NCBI GenBank assembly: GCA_900314495.1 | Contig: OMVJ01000014.1 | Coordinates: forward strand, 1-64,000 | Length of the DNA: 64,000 nucleotides | Direction of reading: 5' to 3' | DNA from: an uncultured Olsenella sp. | GTDB taxonomy: Bacteria; Actinomycetota; Coriobacteriia; Coriobacteriales; Atopobiaceae | Shown: positions 43,097 through 52,106 of the stretch, in pieces | How the letters are laid out: every line of letters begins with the position of its first letter | Numbering within the stretch: position 1 is the first letter of the stretch | Position numbers and translations under genes: made by a program | Notes under the pieces: model-generated | Told to the model about the DNA's origin: nothing | The model's database searches: none | What the model saw: the letters and a program-made list of their open reading frames with translations, nothing else

Positions 43097-44215
43097 CTAC
43101 TCCGTCGCCGCCTCCGTCGCATGTGCGGAGCACCAGGCGTCGGTGTGCTCGCACAGCAGGTCGTCGTCCACCGCCGTAAGCCTCACGCGGCCTATTGCCT
43201 GCGGAAGCTCCAGCATGAAGCGGTTGGTGCGACGGAAGCACTCCTCCCTCAGCGCCTGGCGCATCAGGCCTGGCTCCACGTCGCAGGCGGGCGTCTGGCC
43301 CAGGCCCAAGGCCTCCAGCAGGTCGTCCTGGGCAAACACGTCGTCCACTGGCAGCCTGCCCATGCCGGCAGACACGCGGGCGAAGAAGCGCAGGCCCTCC
43401 GCCAACAGCATGGAGGCGGGGACGCCCGCGGGAACAAGCGGCCTCATCGCACGCACGAACGTGCTCCCGTACGAGACGGACTGGCGCAGCGCAATGGAAG
43501 TGCTGGAGACCAGCCTGCCACGGCCCTTGACGCAGTCCCCCAGAACGGTGACGAGTGCCTGCACGTCTCCCGCCATGAGGTCTTCCGCGTTGTCCCACAG
43601 GCGCGAGAACTCCTTCTCGCCCGCGGCCATGGCCGTCGCCACCATGATGCCGCGTGCCAGGCGCGAGGTTTCCGCATCCTCATCGCGAGAAACCACGTCG
43701 GTATCGCAGAACATGCGACGGCAGGAGGGGCGCCCCTTCACCATCTGCGGCAGGCCGGCGCAGTCCAGCGCCCGCGGCGTTGCGGCAGACTCCACGAAGG
43801 CATCCAGGTCCATGGGGTACAGGGCAAGCGGCATGCCGCCGCACCACACGTCGCAGGCGAAGGAGGCAACGGACAGAAGGCCGACCGAGCCCGCGGCAAA
43901 CACCACGTCGTCCTTGGTGATGTGGGCATGGCCCATGGCGGCAAGGAGGCCGGTGGCGCTTTCCATGCATGGTTCCTGGGACTCCGAGACCCAATCGGTG
44001 ACCTTGTAACCGCCGCCGATGAGCCCCCGGCGCACCAGAACCAGCACGTCCTCCGGCAGGTCCGGCCCATAAACCAGCAGGCAGCGGGGGTCCTTGCCAC
44101 TCACACCCCGCATGAAGGTGGAAATCTGGTCCGTCGCGCCCGCGCCGATGCGCACGTCCACGGAGCCACCGGGGATGGATACCCATTGCCTCGCGATATC
44201 GGGTCCGTCCGTCAT
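43097..44215 (-). CDS. Degenerate 3-dehydroquinate synthase (AroB)-like protein
   Basis: The 372-residue protein keeps the AroB layout and the position behind aroK, but the active site is gone. The NAD-site block GGGVVGDLAGF is AAGSVGLLSVASF; the DSSVGGKTG motif is MDLDAFVESA. The region of GHTFGHALE reads YGSTFVRAMRPL, and HGEAVAIG reads PASMLLAEG, so both metal-ligand histidines are missing. The Glu of GEVIKYG is replaced too (RGIMVATAM). Dehydroquinate synthesis is therefore unlikely. ATG at 44215 overlaps the aroK stop (ATGA). Possible roles: structural partner of AroK or a new function. Homology to AroB is inferred from pattern and synteny. Confidence 0.7.
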   Translation of the reverse strand: MTDGPDIARQWVSIPGGSVDVRIGAGATDQISTFMRGVSGKDPRCLLVYGPDLPEDVLVLVRRGLIGGGYKVTDWVSESQEPCMESATGLLAAMGHAHITKDDVVFAAGSVGLLSVASFACDVWCGGMPLALYPMDLDAFVESAATPRALDCAGLPQMVKGRPSCRRMFCDTDVVSRDEDAETSRLARGIMVATAMAAGEKEFSRLWDNAEDLMAGDVQALVTVLGDCVKGRGRLVSSTSIALRQSVSYGSTFVRAMRPLVPAGVPASMLLAEGLRFFARVSAGMGRLPVDDVFAQDDLLEALGLGQTPACDVEPGLMRQALREECFRRTNRFMLELPQAIGRVRLTAVDDDLLCEHTDAWCSAHATEAATE

Positions 44216-44751
44216 AGAAGGCCCTCCTCCCACAGCAGGCTCCCCGCTTCCTGGGCAACCTGGCCAAAGTCCTTGTTCCTGATGTTGATCACGTAGTCCG
44301 CAACCTGGGCGAAGAGCGGACGCCTGTGCTCGTACAGCTTGCGGGCCTCCTCGACGGTGCGGAAGTCGGGGCGCTTCTCGGGGTGCTGGATCTGCCGCAG
44401 GGAGTCCTCAAGCGAGCCGTCAAGGTACACGACAACACCCATCTCGTGCATGAGGTCGCAGTTGGCGGGCCGCTCCACAATGCCGCCCCCGCAGCTTACC
44501 AGCAGGGACTTGCTCCCCCGCAGACGGCGCAGCACCTCCGTCTCCGCGTCGCGAAACGCAGCCTCGCCATCCTCGCAGAAGCACTGGCTGACCGACTTGC
44601 ACAGCAGGCGCTCCGCCATGCGGTCCGTGTCCACATAGCGCCGACGGTACAGCCGCCCCAGGTTCCTGGCCAGCGTCGACTTGCCCGCCCCAAGGAACCC
44701 TACGAAGAAGATGTGATCGCACCCGTCGTGAGTGATGTACCCCTCTGTCAT
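44212..44751 (-). CDS. aroK: Shikimate kinase
   Basis: Phosphorylates shikimate with ATP. P-loop FFVGFLGAGKSTLARNLG (about 15-32), DTDRMAE for shikimate binding, FRDAETEVL, SCGGGIVERP and the lid REHRRPLF-like EHRRPLFAQVAD. 179 residues, complete. Downstream of mltG; translationally coupled to the AroB-like gene. Confidence 0.9.
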   Translation of the reverse strand: MTEGYITHDGCDHIFFVGFLGAGKSTLARNLGRLYRRRYVDTDRMAERLLCKSVSQCFCEDGEAAFRDAETEVLRRLRGSKSLLVSCGGGIVERPANCDLMHEMGVVVYLDGSLEDSLRQIQHPEKRPDFRTVEEARKLYEHRRPLFAQVADYVINIRNKDFGQVAQEAGSLLWEEGLL

Positions 44752-44878
44752 GACCGCCTAGAAGATTTCCCGCCTACGTGTTCAACGGGGTCGATTCTAG
44801 CACCCGCGCCATACCCCGCGAAGAGTCCGCGGGGCACACCACGCTCACCACAGAAGTCACGCCGCGGGACACGGCGGG

Positions 44879-46513
44879 CTAATCGGAAGTACTGGCACCG
44901 TTGACCGCATTCAGATGCTCGTCGTACGTCTCGGAGAACACGTGCTCGGAGTCCGTGATCCAGAAGTACAGGTAGTTGGTCTCTGCGGGCGCGAGCGCAG
45001 CCTGGACGGACGCCAGGCTGGGGCTGCAGATGGGCGTTGGCGGGAGGCCCTTGTACAGGTAGGTGTTGTAGGGGCTGTCGGTCTGGAGGTCGTCAGCCGT
45101 GACCTCCCCACCCGTCACATAGCCCATGGTCGCATCACTCTGCAGCGCCATGCCCGCCTTCAGACGGTTGTAGAAGACGGAGGCGATCTTCACCCTGTCG
45201 TCGTCGTTCAGGGCTTCCTTCTCGATGATGGAGGCAAGCGTAAGCACGTCATAGTCCGTCATGGTCACGCCGTACTGGTCCTTTATGGTGGCCTCCGCCG
45301 TAGCGAAGTCCAGCGATGCGACCTCGCTCTGGTACTGGTCCAGCATGGCGCGAATGGCGTCGTCCGCGGTGGGAGACTCCTTCGTCAGCTTGTAGGTCTT
45401 GCCGAAGAGGAAGCCCTCCAGCGAGTCGTCCTGCGCTGCCGAGAGGAAGGTGTAGTCGGCAGAATAGTTGGACGCCTTTGCCTGCGCCAGGAAGTCCTCC
45501 TGGGAGATTCCCAGCTGGTCGCTCAGGGTCTCCGCAGTCTTCTGCACCGTGAGGCCCTCCGCCACGGTAACCTGGCCCTTGGTGGAATTTGGCCCCGCAA
45601 CCAGCTGCTTCACGACGTCCGAGGCGTCGGACCCGGTCACGAAGTCGTACAGGCCGCTCTTCATGCTTGACTCGGCGCCCTGGGCCTGAACGGCCTTGTT
45701 GAAGTCGTTGCCGTTTGTGATGACGCCGTTCTCCAACAGGATATTCAGGACATCACGGCCGCTCGCACCGTCCGGAATCTCGATAGTGACATCCTGGCCC
45801 GGCTCCACGTCAGTCCTGGGGGCAATCTGATCTCCCAACAGGTAGCGACGGGCAACGAAGCCGCCGCCCGCAAGCACCACGGCAAGGATGACCAGCGTCA
45901 CCACCACCGCGCGGCGGGAGTACGAGTTCTTCTTCTGGGGGGCGGCGTGCTTGCCCGGAGCATTGCGGCGAGCCTTGGCCTGGGGTTGCGCGGCATGTGC
46001 GGCCCCGACTGCGGGGGTGGTACGCACCGCCTGGCTCGGACGCGCCGCCTTGACGGGACGAACGGCACCCGTAGCGCCCGAGACGGGCCTCGTGGCCTTG
46101 GTGCTTCCGGCCGACGGGCGGGCAGAACGCGCCTCTGCCGAGACGGGACGCGCCGAGCGCGTGGTACCAGTGGGACGCTGCTGCGTGCGCTGCTGGGGCC
46201 TAGACGCACCTTGGGAGGCCGCATGGCTGGACGCTTGCTGCCTTGAGGCCGCCTTGGGCTGACGCACCGCGCCACCCTTGGAGGCGGTTCCGCGCGCACC
46301 CTGAGCCACCCTGCCAGTTTGGGAATTCGCCAGGCGCACAGACCCAGTGGAACCCGCGGTGCCAGCCTGCTTTGGGCGCGTGGCCTGCCCTTGCTGTGCC
46401 GAGCGCCGCCTAGCGGGCTGCGGCTGGGACGTCCTTCTCTGTGCGCGGCCATGCTCCTGCGCCTCGCCCGAGAAGTGCACGCCCCCCTGCTGGTTTCCGT
46501 TGTGAGTAGCCAT
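44879..46513 (-). CDS. mltG: MltG-like endolytic transglycosylase with a long basic cytoplasmic region
   Basis: Cleaves nascent peptidoglycan glycan strands near the membrane. One membrane helix at about 201-220; then a LysM-like segment (VTIEIPDGASGRDVLNILLE) and the YceG/MltG catalytic domain with ASIIEKEA (catalytic Glu), IASVFYNRL, LQSDATMGYVTG, SPYNTYLYKGLPPTPICSPS and FWITDSEHVFSETYDEH. The first 200 residues are Arg/Ala/Gln/Ser-rich and disordered, with four imperfect repeats of about ten residues around ARPV/TRPV/VRPV (residues 120-160). Ordinary MltG has only a few tens of residues there. Downstream of ruvX, a common arrangement. Confidence 0.93.
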   Translation of the reverse strand: MATHNGNQQGGVHFSGEAQEHGRAQRRTSQPQPARRRSAQQGQATRPKQAGTAGSTGSVRLANSQTGRVAQGARGTASKGGAVRQPKAASRQQASSHAASQGASRPQQRTQQRPTGTTRSARPVSAEARSARPSAGSTKATRPVSGATGAVRPVKAARPSQAVRTTPAVGAAHAAQPQAKARRNAPGKHAAPQKKNSYSRRAVVVTLVILAVVLAGGGFVARRYLLGDQIAPRTDVEPGQDVTIEIPDGASGRDVLNILLENGVITNGNDFNKAVQAQGAESSMKSGLYDFVTGSDASDVVKQLVAGPNSTKGQVTVAEGLTVQKTAETLSDQLGISQEDFLAQAKASNYSADYTFLSAAQDDSLEGFLFGKTYKLTKESPTADDAIRAMLDQYQSEVASLDFATAEATIKDQYGVTMTDYDVLTLASIIEKEALNDDDRVKIASVFYNRLKAGMALQSDATMGYVTGGEVTADDLQTDSPYNTYLYKGLPPTPICSPSLASVQAALAPAETNYLYFWITDSEHVFSETYDEHLNAVNGASTSD

Positions 46514-46524
46514 GGTACATCCTT

Positions 46525-46938
46525 CTATGAGCGCCTGGCATCAAGCCAAGACTGCAAGAACAGCGAGGCAGCGACCATGTCCACCTTCCCACGCATATTC
46601 TTTTCGCTGAGGCCTTCCTCCCGAAGGATACGCTTGGCCTCTGCGGACGAGAGACGCTCGTCCCAAAACTCCAGAGGAAGACCGCAGGAGTCAGCTATGG
46701 AGCGCGCCTGGGTCATTACCCTCTGGGCTTGGGGGCCATCTTCCCCCGCCATGGTCTTGGGCCTGCCGCACACCAGAACGTCCGGCTCGTAGTCCTCCAG
46801 TACGCGACGGAAGGTGCGGGCTCGTTGCAACACCTCGTTGGCAGGGAGCACGCACACGGGGGAGGCAATGGACCCAGACGCATCGCTCACGGCAATGCCG
46901 ATGCGCTTCTCGCCTATGTCCAGAGCCAGTGCCCGCAT
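46525..46938 (-). CDS. ruvX: RuvX/YqgF family Holliday-junction resolvase-like nuclease
   Basis: RNase H-fold protein, 137 residues. LALDIGEKRIGIAVSD carries the first catalytic Asp; VCGRPKTMAGEDGPQA, FWDERLSSAEA and a C-terminal DMVAASLFLQSWL complete the active site. Family members act in rRNA processing or DNA junction cleavage. Between alaS and mltG in the conserved alaS-ruvX-mltG order. Confidence 0.95.
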   Translation of the reverse strand: MRALALDIGEKRIGIAVSDASGSIASPVCVLPANEVLQRARTFRRVLEDYEPDVLVCGRPKTMAGEDGPQAQRVMTQARSIADSCGLPLEFWDERLSSAEAKRILREEGLSEKNMRGKVDMVAASLFLQSWLDARRS

Positions 46939-46968
46939 GCGCGCCCCCAGTAAGATTGGTGGTTGCCG

Positions 46969-49617
46969 CTAGGCGCCGAGCAGCTCGCGCGCGGCGGCGA
47001 GGGCGTCGTCGATGCCAGCCGCGTCCTTGCCGCCCGCCTGCGCCATGTTGGGCCTGCCGCCGCCGCGGCCGCCCACCTTGCCCGCAATCTGCTTCACTAC
47101 GTTGCCCGCGTTGAAGCCCGCGGCAACAGCGGCGTCCGTGCCGGCAGCAAGAAGGGCCACCTTGCCGTCGGGTGACTGCGAGGCAATGACGCAGGCGCTG
47201 GCCTCGCCCAGCTTGTCGCGAAGGGTGTCCCAGGCGCTGCGCAGGTCCTTGCCGCCCAGGCCGTCAATGCGCGCGACAACGGCCTTGTAGCCGCCCAGGT
47301 CAACGGCACCGTTCACGGCATCGCCGATCTTGTTGGAGGAACCGCCGGTGACGGCGGCCTGAAGCTTCTTCTCCGCGTCCTTGAGCTCGCCCTGCAGCTG
47401 CTCCACGCGCGAGGCGACGTCTGCGGGACGGCACTTGAGGGCGGCCGCCACCTCGTCGAACTGCGCAAGGCGCTCGTCCACGTACTCGATGGCACCCATG
47501 GAGGTCACGGCCTCAATGCGGCGGGCGTTGGAGCCCACGGACCCCTCCGAGACGATCTTGAAGAGGCCGATCTCCGCCGTGTTGCGCACGTGGGTGCCGC
47601 CGCAGAACTCGCGGCTGAAGGGGTCCATTGCCTCCTCGCCTACGGAGACCACGCGAACGACGTCGCCGTACTTCTCGCCGAAGAGGGCGGTCGCGCCCAT
47701 CTCCTTGGCCTCGTCAATGCTGCAGACCGCGGTGACGACGGGCTTGGCGGCGAAGATCTCTGCGTTGACCATGCCCTCCACGCGGTCCAGCTCGTCCTTG
47801 GTCATGGCCTCGAAGTGGGTGAAGTCAAAGCGAAGGCGGTCGGGAGCCACCAGGGAGCCGGCCTGGTTCACGTGGTCGCCCAAGACCTTCTTGAGGGCGG
47901 CGTCCAGCAGGTGGGTGGCCGTGTGGTTGCGGCGAATGAGCTCGCGACGGCCGTGGTCAACCGTGGCGGTCACGACCTCGCCCAGGCGGAACTCGCCCTT
48001 GTCGACCACGCCCACGTGCGCGACCAGCTTGTCGTGGTGCTTGGAATCGTTGACGCGGACGGAGCCAGAGAGGGTCTCCAGCTCGCCGGTGTCGCCAATC
48101 TGGCCGCCCATCTCGCCGTAGAAGGGGGTCTTGTCCAGCACGACCTCCACCTCGTCGCCCTCGATGGCGTAGTCCACGGACTGGCCGTCCTTCACGATGG
48201 CGACCACGCGGCAGCCGCGGGTGCGGTCCTTCTCGTAGCCAACGAACTCGGTCTCGGCAATGCGGTCGTTGAGGGAGGTCCAGACGTCGTTGAAGGTGCC
48301 CCAGGCGTCGCGATTGGCGCTCTTGCGGGCGCGCTCCTTCTGCTCCTCCATTGCCTTGTTGAAGGCGTCCATGTCAACCTGGTGGCCGCCGTCGCCCGCA
48401 ATCTCGCGCGTGAGGTCAATGGGGAAGCCGTAGGTGTCGTGCAGCTTGAAGGCAACGTCGCCGCTCAGGACCTGACCCTCGCCCAGCTTCTGCAGCTCTG
48501 CGGCAAGCAAGACCTCGCCCGCGTCCAGCGTGCCCGAGAAGCGCTCCTCCTCGGCGTTGATGATGCCGTCGATGAGGGCCTGGTTCTCCGTCAGCTGCGG
48601 GTAGACGGCGCCCATGAGGCGCGTGACCTCGTGCGCGTACTTGGTGAGGAAGGCACCCTTGATGCCCATGAGGCGGCCGTGGTACACGGCGCGGCGGAGG
48701 AGGCGGCGCAGCACGTAGCCGCGACCCTCGTTGGAGGGCAGGATGCCGTCGCCGATCATGAACGTGACGGCGCGGGAGTGGTCGGCCACGATGCGCAGGC
48801 TCTTGTCCGTCTTGCCGGAGACGTGGTACTCCACGCCTGCCAGCTCCTCGCCAAGGCCAATGAGGGTGCGCAGGACGTCGCCCTCGTAGTTGGAGCCCTC
48901 GTGCTGCATGATGGCGGCCATGCGCTCCAGGCCCATGCCGGTGTCGATGTTGCGGTGCGGCAGGTCGGGCAGGGAACCGTCCTCCTGACGGTCGTACTGG
49001 GTGAAGACCAGGTTCCAGAACTCCAGGAAGCGGTCGCCGTCGTCGCCGGGCTTCTCGCCCTCGAAGTCGGGGCCCTGGTCAAAGTAGATCTCCGAGCATG
49101 GGCCGCAGGGGCCGGTGGGGCCGGCCGCCCAGAAGTTGTCCTCCTCGCCCAGGCGGGAGATGTGGTCGTACGGGACGCCCTGGGCGTGCCACAGCTCAAT
49201 GGCCTCGTCGTCGTCCTCGAAGACCGTCATGTACAGGCGATCCTTGGGAAGGCCCAGGTGCTCGGGCTCCGTCATGAACTCGTAGGCCCAGGCAATGGCG
49301 TCGGCCTTGGAGTAGCCGCCGAACGAGAAGTTGCCCAGCATCTCGAAGAACGAGAGGTGACGGGCGTCACCAATGTTGTCGATGTCGTTGGTGCGCAGGC
49401 ACTTCTGGCAGGAGCAGGCGCCAATCTCCTGCATGGTCTTGGAGCCCTGGTAGTACTCCTTGAACTGGTTCATGCCGGCGTTTGCCAGCAGCAGGGACGG
49501 GTCATCGGGGACGAGCGAGGAGGAGGGGTAGAGCTTGCAGCCCTTGCCCTCGAAGAACTTCAGGAAGTCCTCACGAATCTCCGCCGTAGTCATGGTCTTG
49601 TAGTCTTCAGTGCGCAT
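46969..49617 (-). CDS. alaS: Alanyl-tRNA synthetase
   Basis: Class II synthetase, 882 residues, all domains. Aminoacylation domain with FFEGKGCKLYPSSSLVPDDP and RTNDIDNIGDARHLSFFEML; the editing domain with HTATHLLDAAL and CGGTHVRNTAEIG (Zn ligands); and a C-terminal DHHA1-like domain rich in Gly (GGRGGGRPNMAQAG). No T-box or tRNA-like leader is seen upstream. Confidence 0.98.
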   Translation of the reverse strand: MRTEDYKTMTTAEIREDFLKFFEGKGCKLYPSSSLVPDDPSLLLANAGMNQFKEYYQGSKTMQEIGACSCQKCLRTNDIDNIGDARHLSFFEMLGNFSFGGYSKADAIAWAYEFMTEPEHLGLPKDRLYMTVFEDDDEAIELWHAQGVPYDHISRLGEEDNFWAAGPTGPCGPCSEIYFDQGPDFEGEKPGDDGDRFLEFWNLVFTQYDRQEDGSLPDLPHRNIDTGMGLERMAAIMQHEGSNYEGDVLRTLIGLGEELAGVEYHVSGKTDKSLRIVADHSRAVTFMIGDGILPSNEGRGYVLRRLLRRAVYHGRLMGIKGAFLTKYAHEVTRLMGAVYPQLTENQALIDGIINAEEERFSGTLDAGEVLLAAELQKLGEGQVLSGDVAFKLHDTYGFPIDLTREIAGDGGHQVDMDAFNKAMEEQKERARKSANRDAWGTFNDVWTSLNDRIAETEFVGYEKDRTRGCRVVAIVKDGQSVDYAIEGDEVEVVLDKTPFYGEMGGQIGDTGELETLSGSVRVNDSKHHDKLVAHVGVVDKGEFRLGEVVTATVDHGRRELIRRNHTATHLLDAALKKVLGDHVNQAGSLVAPDRLRFDFTHFEAMTKDELDRVEGMVNAEIFAAKPVVTAVCSIDEAKEMGATALFGEKYGDVVRVVSVGEEAMDPFSREFCGGTHVRNTAEIGLFKIVSEGSVGSNARRIEAVTSMGAIEYVDERLAQFDEVAAALKCRPADVASRVEQLQGELKDAEKKLQAAVTGGSSNKIGDAVNGAVDLGGYKAVVARIDGLGGKDLRSAWDTLRDKLGEASACVIASQSPDGKVALLAAGTDAAVAAGFNAGNVVKQIAGKVGGRGGGRPNMAQAGGKDAAGIDDALAAARELLGA

Positions 49618-49752
49618 GGTTCTCCTAGGTCCTTAGGCGGCGCGTCGCGCCACATACGTTTCTATGATAGGACTTTTGACCAACGTACACGGCGTGACAT
49701 GACACGCATGAAGAGTTCAAGCAGCCACCCCAGCCAAGATCTAAAGGTCCTC

Positions 49753-50250
49753 TCACACGTTTGCGCGAAGAACCTGAAGGGCATCGCTGGGCATGAGGGC
49801 GGGTACAGACGCCTTCCTGAGCAGCTGCGCGTCGCTAGTCACCAAGTAGTCGGCATTCGCCCTTTTGGCCGCGGCAAGAATCAAGTTGTCCTCAAAGTCC
49901 TGATTCACCGAACGATACTTTGCGGCAAACCACACATCCGATTGGTCAGCCCCCACGGCAGTAGCGAGCTCACGCATGTTATTGATGCAGCCCCAAGACA
50001 ACTCATTAATGCTCGCCGCCAAGGCGTCATCCACCACCCTTCCCTCGCGTCGGTAGATGGACTTTGCACTTCGTCCAATGAGATAGAACACATCTTTTAT
50101 GGAGTTCGTGGCATAGAGAATGGTACAACCCCTGAATAGGCACTCTTTCACCACGCTCGCGGCAACATCATGTCCTTTGCGCCACCCCAAGTAGTTGTCG
50201 AGCCAGACGTTCGTATCAAGCAGAAGGACCAAGCCGTCAGAGTCGCTCAT
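49753..50250 (-). CDS. PIN-domain ribonuclease toxin
   Basis: A 165-residue PIN nuclease. Acidic residues: Asp in LLLDTNVWLDNYL (about 9-21), a central DVFYLIGRS region, and NQDFEDNLILAAAKRANADY with LVTSDAQLL near the end. These are the expected four acidic positions for Mg2+-dependent RNA cleavage. Its start overlaps the antitoxin stop by 4 nt, the usual coupled TA layout. Target RNA unknown. Confidence 0.88.
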   Translation of the reverse strand: MSDSDGLVLLLDTNVWLDNYLGWRKGHDVAASVVKECLFRGCTILYATNSIKDVFYLIGRSAKSIYRREGRVVDDALAASINELSWGCINNMRELATAVGADQSDVWFAAKYRSVNQDFEDNLILAAAKRANADYLVTSDAQLLRKASVPALMPSDALQVLRANV

Positions 50251-50588
50251 TCGTCCCCCTCCGCGTAGCGCTCAAGATACTCTTCGTCCCACAACTCGTC
50301 GACCGTCGGACCATCCTCGCCGGAAGGCAAGGCTATGCCTTGGCTCAAGAAGAAGTTCTCAAACAGATTGGCACCCTCGTCAGCCAGCTTCACCTTGTCC
50401 GAAGGTTCATATGTTGCCGAGAGAAGCTCTCGCAGGACCTCCCTCTTCTCTGCTCCGCCACTCGCAAGGTCATAGAGTTTTCTGACAGCTTCTGTTGCTG
50501 TATAGCCAATCGAAGCGAGAAAATCATCTCCACGTCGTTTTTTCTCAGCGTTGATTCGTACATTCATCTGGGTCATCGCGGCAGTCAT
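50247..50588 (-). CDS. RelB/DinJ-type ribbon-helix-helix antitoxin
   Basis: A 113-residue protein with a ribbon-helix-helix N-terminus (TQMNVRINAEKKRRGDDFLA, then IGYTATEAVRKLYDLA) like DinJ/RelB antitoxins and an acidic C-terminus that probably wraps the toxin. AAGGAG 6 nt before the ATG. It lies upstream of a PIN toxin rather than the RelE/YafQ toxin usual for this antitoxin type. It probably represses its own promoter. Confidence 0.82.
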   Translation of the reverse strand: MTAAMTQMNVRINAEKKRRGDDFLASIGYTATEAVRKLYDLASGGAEKREVLRELLSATYEPSDKVKLADEGANLFENFFLSQGIALPSGEDGPTVDELWDEEYLERYAEGDE

Positions 50589-50611
50589 GTCATTCTCCTT
50601 GCTATCATAAC

Positions 50612-50650
50612 GACGTGATTGATATACAACATATCACGACACATGATATC
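50612..50650. promoter_or_regulatory. Operator-like palindromes at the toxin-antitoxin promoter
   Basis: ATATCA-N7-TGATAT (50631-50649) and an overlapping GTGAT-TG-ATAT / ATATCAC repeat lie just upstream of a TATGAT -10 candidate. This is a likely autoregulatory site for the antitoxin. Confidence 0.6.
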
Positions 50651-50689
50651 AAGCAAGGATTGGCAACGCGTAGCCAATGCTGGCCTACC

Positions 50690-52048
50690 TCACGCCTGCC
50701 CAGCTTCATCATTGTGGTGCCGCGCGCGCCTGCTGCGTTCGCGGCGTCTACGCAAGAACACGCGAACAGCATCGGGCCAGGAAAGCTTTACGCCCTCGGG
50801 CTTCTCCGCAGTCGCGGGCCGCCACGGCTCGTCGGAATCCACCAGAAGCGTGCTGTTGAAGAACTGGTCGTCGTCAAGCGCGTCAAACTCGGGCTGGATG
50901 TTTCCCTCCCCGTCGTGGAAGGGCGTGGACTTGAAGAGCGCTCCATCGTACGAGACCAGCTGCCTGCCCGTTCGCTTCTCGAAGTAATAGACGAAGACGC
51001 TGCGGATGGCGGCCGTGAGCGGTATGGCAAGGGCCATGCCAAGAATCCCACCCAGCGAGTTGCCCACGATGAGGCCCACCAGGGAAAGGATGGGGTGCAC
51101 CTGCACGGACGACTGCATGACCAAGGGTGACACCAGGTTGTCCGTCACGTTCTGGGCGATGACCGAGACGACGATGGACGCAAGGGCCAACATGGGACTC
51201 TGCGAGAGCGCCAGCAGGGCTGCAAGAGCAGCAGCCAGCCACGGCCCGATGACGGGCACGAAGTGGAATATGCCCACGGTGATGCCCATGAGCCCCGCAA
51301 AGGGGTGCCCAATGAGCATGAACCCCAGGAAGGAAAGGAGACCACCCACCGTGGAGGTGATCACGATGCCCCGCATGTAGCCGCCCATTGACCGGGTGAT
51401 GACGGCCAGGAGGATGGATGCGTCATGGCTGCGGCTCGGGCCCACTATCTTGTACAGCTCACGCGCAATCCTTGGGTAGTCTTTGGCAAACCAATAGGCC
51501 AGCACGAGGCCCAGGAAGATGATGAAGATGTTGTTGACCGTGGCCACCACGTTGCTGACCAGGCCAGACGAGAGCTTCTCCGCGGCGTTGGACGCCGCCG
51601 TCGTTCCCAGGCGGGAGAAGGCGTCAACCGCCTGATCCAGGCTCTGCTGCACGTCTGCCGTATCCGCCGTACCGTTGTGCTCCCAAAAGCTGGCGATGGC
51701 GTCCTGCACCTGCTGGGCGTAGGACGGCACGTTCTTCAGGACCTCAATCAGCTGCGTGACGAAGGGGGGACCAAGCAGCGCGAGTACGGCAATGAAGACC
51801 GCCAGCACCACGACAAGCGCTATGAAGGCTGCCAAGGCGCGCCCCACATGGTGGCGTTCCAGCGCGTTGGTGATGGGACTCATGATGAAGCCAACCACCA
51901 CACCCACCAGCACGAGCTGCAGCGCCGGGGCAATCAGGCCCAGGAGCCGGAGCACAATGATCACGAGGACAATGCAGCCGATGCCCGCCCAGGCACGCAT
52001 GCCAAGGCGCTTGGCCGTTTGGACTCCCCTTTGCTGATCACCGTCCAT
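50690..52048 (-). CDS. AI-2E family permease-like membrane protein
   Basis: A 452-residue polytopic protein of the AI-2E/PerM family: seven or eight helices, with VVVGFIMSPITNALE, FIIFLGLVLAYWFAKDYPRI, GIFHFVPVIGPWLAA and TDNLVSPLVMQSSVQVHPI in the conserved order. Members export small molecules or act as Na+/H+ antiporters; substrate not predictable. The C-terminal 90 residues are charged and end in an RRRRERSRRARHH tail. Start at the ATG 52048 (GGGAG upstream). Last gene of the sigB-like operon, after a 58-nt gap. Confidence 0.87.
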   Translation of the reverse strand: MDGDQQRGVQTAKRLGMRAWAGIGCIVLVIIVLRLLGLIAPALQLVLVGVVVGFIMSPITNALERHHVGRALAAFIALVVVLAVFIAVLALLGPPFVTQLIEVLKNVPSYAQQVQDAIASFWEHNGTADTADVQQSLDQAVDAFSRLGTTAASNAAEKLSSGLVSNVVATVNNIFIIFLGLVLAYWFAKDYPRIARELYKIVGPSRSHDASILLAVITRSMGGYMRGIVITSTVGGLLSFLGFMLIGHPFAGLMGITVGIFHFVPVIGPWLAAALAALLALSQSPMLALASIVVSVIAQNVTDNLVSPLVMQSSVQVHPILSLVGLIVGNSLGGILGMALAIPLTAAIRSVFVYYFEKRTGRQLVSYDGALFKSTPFHDGEGNIQPEFDALDDDQFFNSTLLVDSDEPWRPATAEKPEGVKLSWPDAVRVFLRRRRERSRRARHHNDEAGQA

Positions 52049-52106
52049 CGTCGAGTGCTCCCATCGCCACGCGGCAGTCATCCACGCCAGGCAAGATGCG
52101 CCAACC

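Noticed and set aside
49618-49752. A T-box or tRNA-sensing leader upstream of alaS
   Set aside because: No AGGGTGG-type T-box, no specifier loop and no attenuator hairpin were seen.
47590-50139. A plus-strand frame of about 850 codons opposite alaS and the toxin
   Set aside because: Antisense to alaS with no domain or ribosome binding site.
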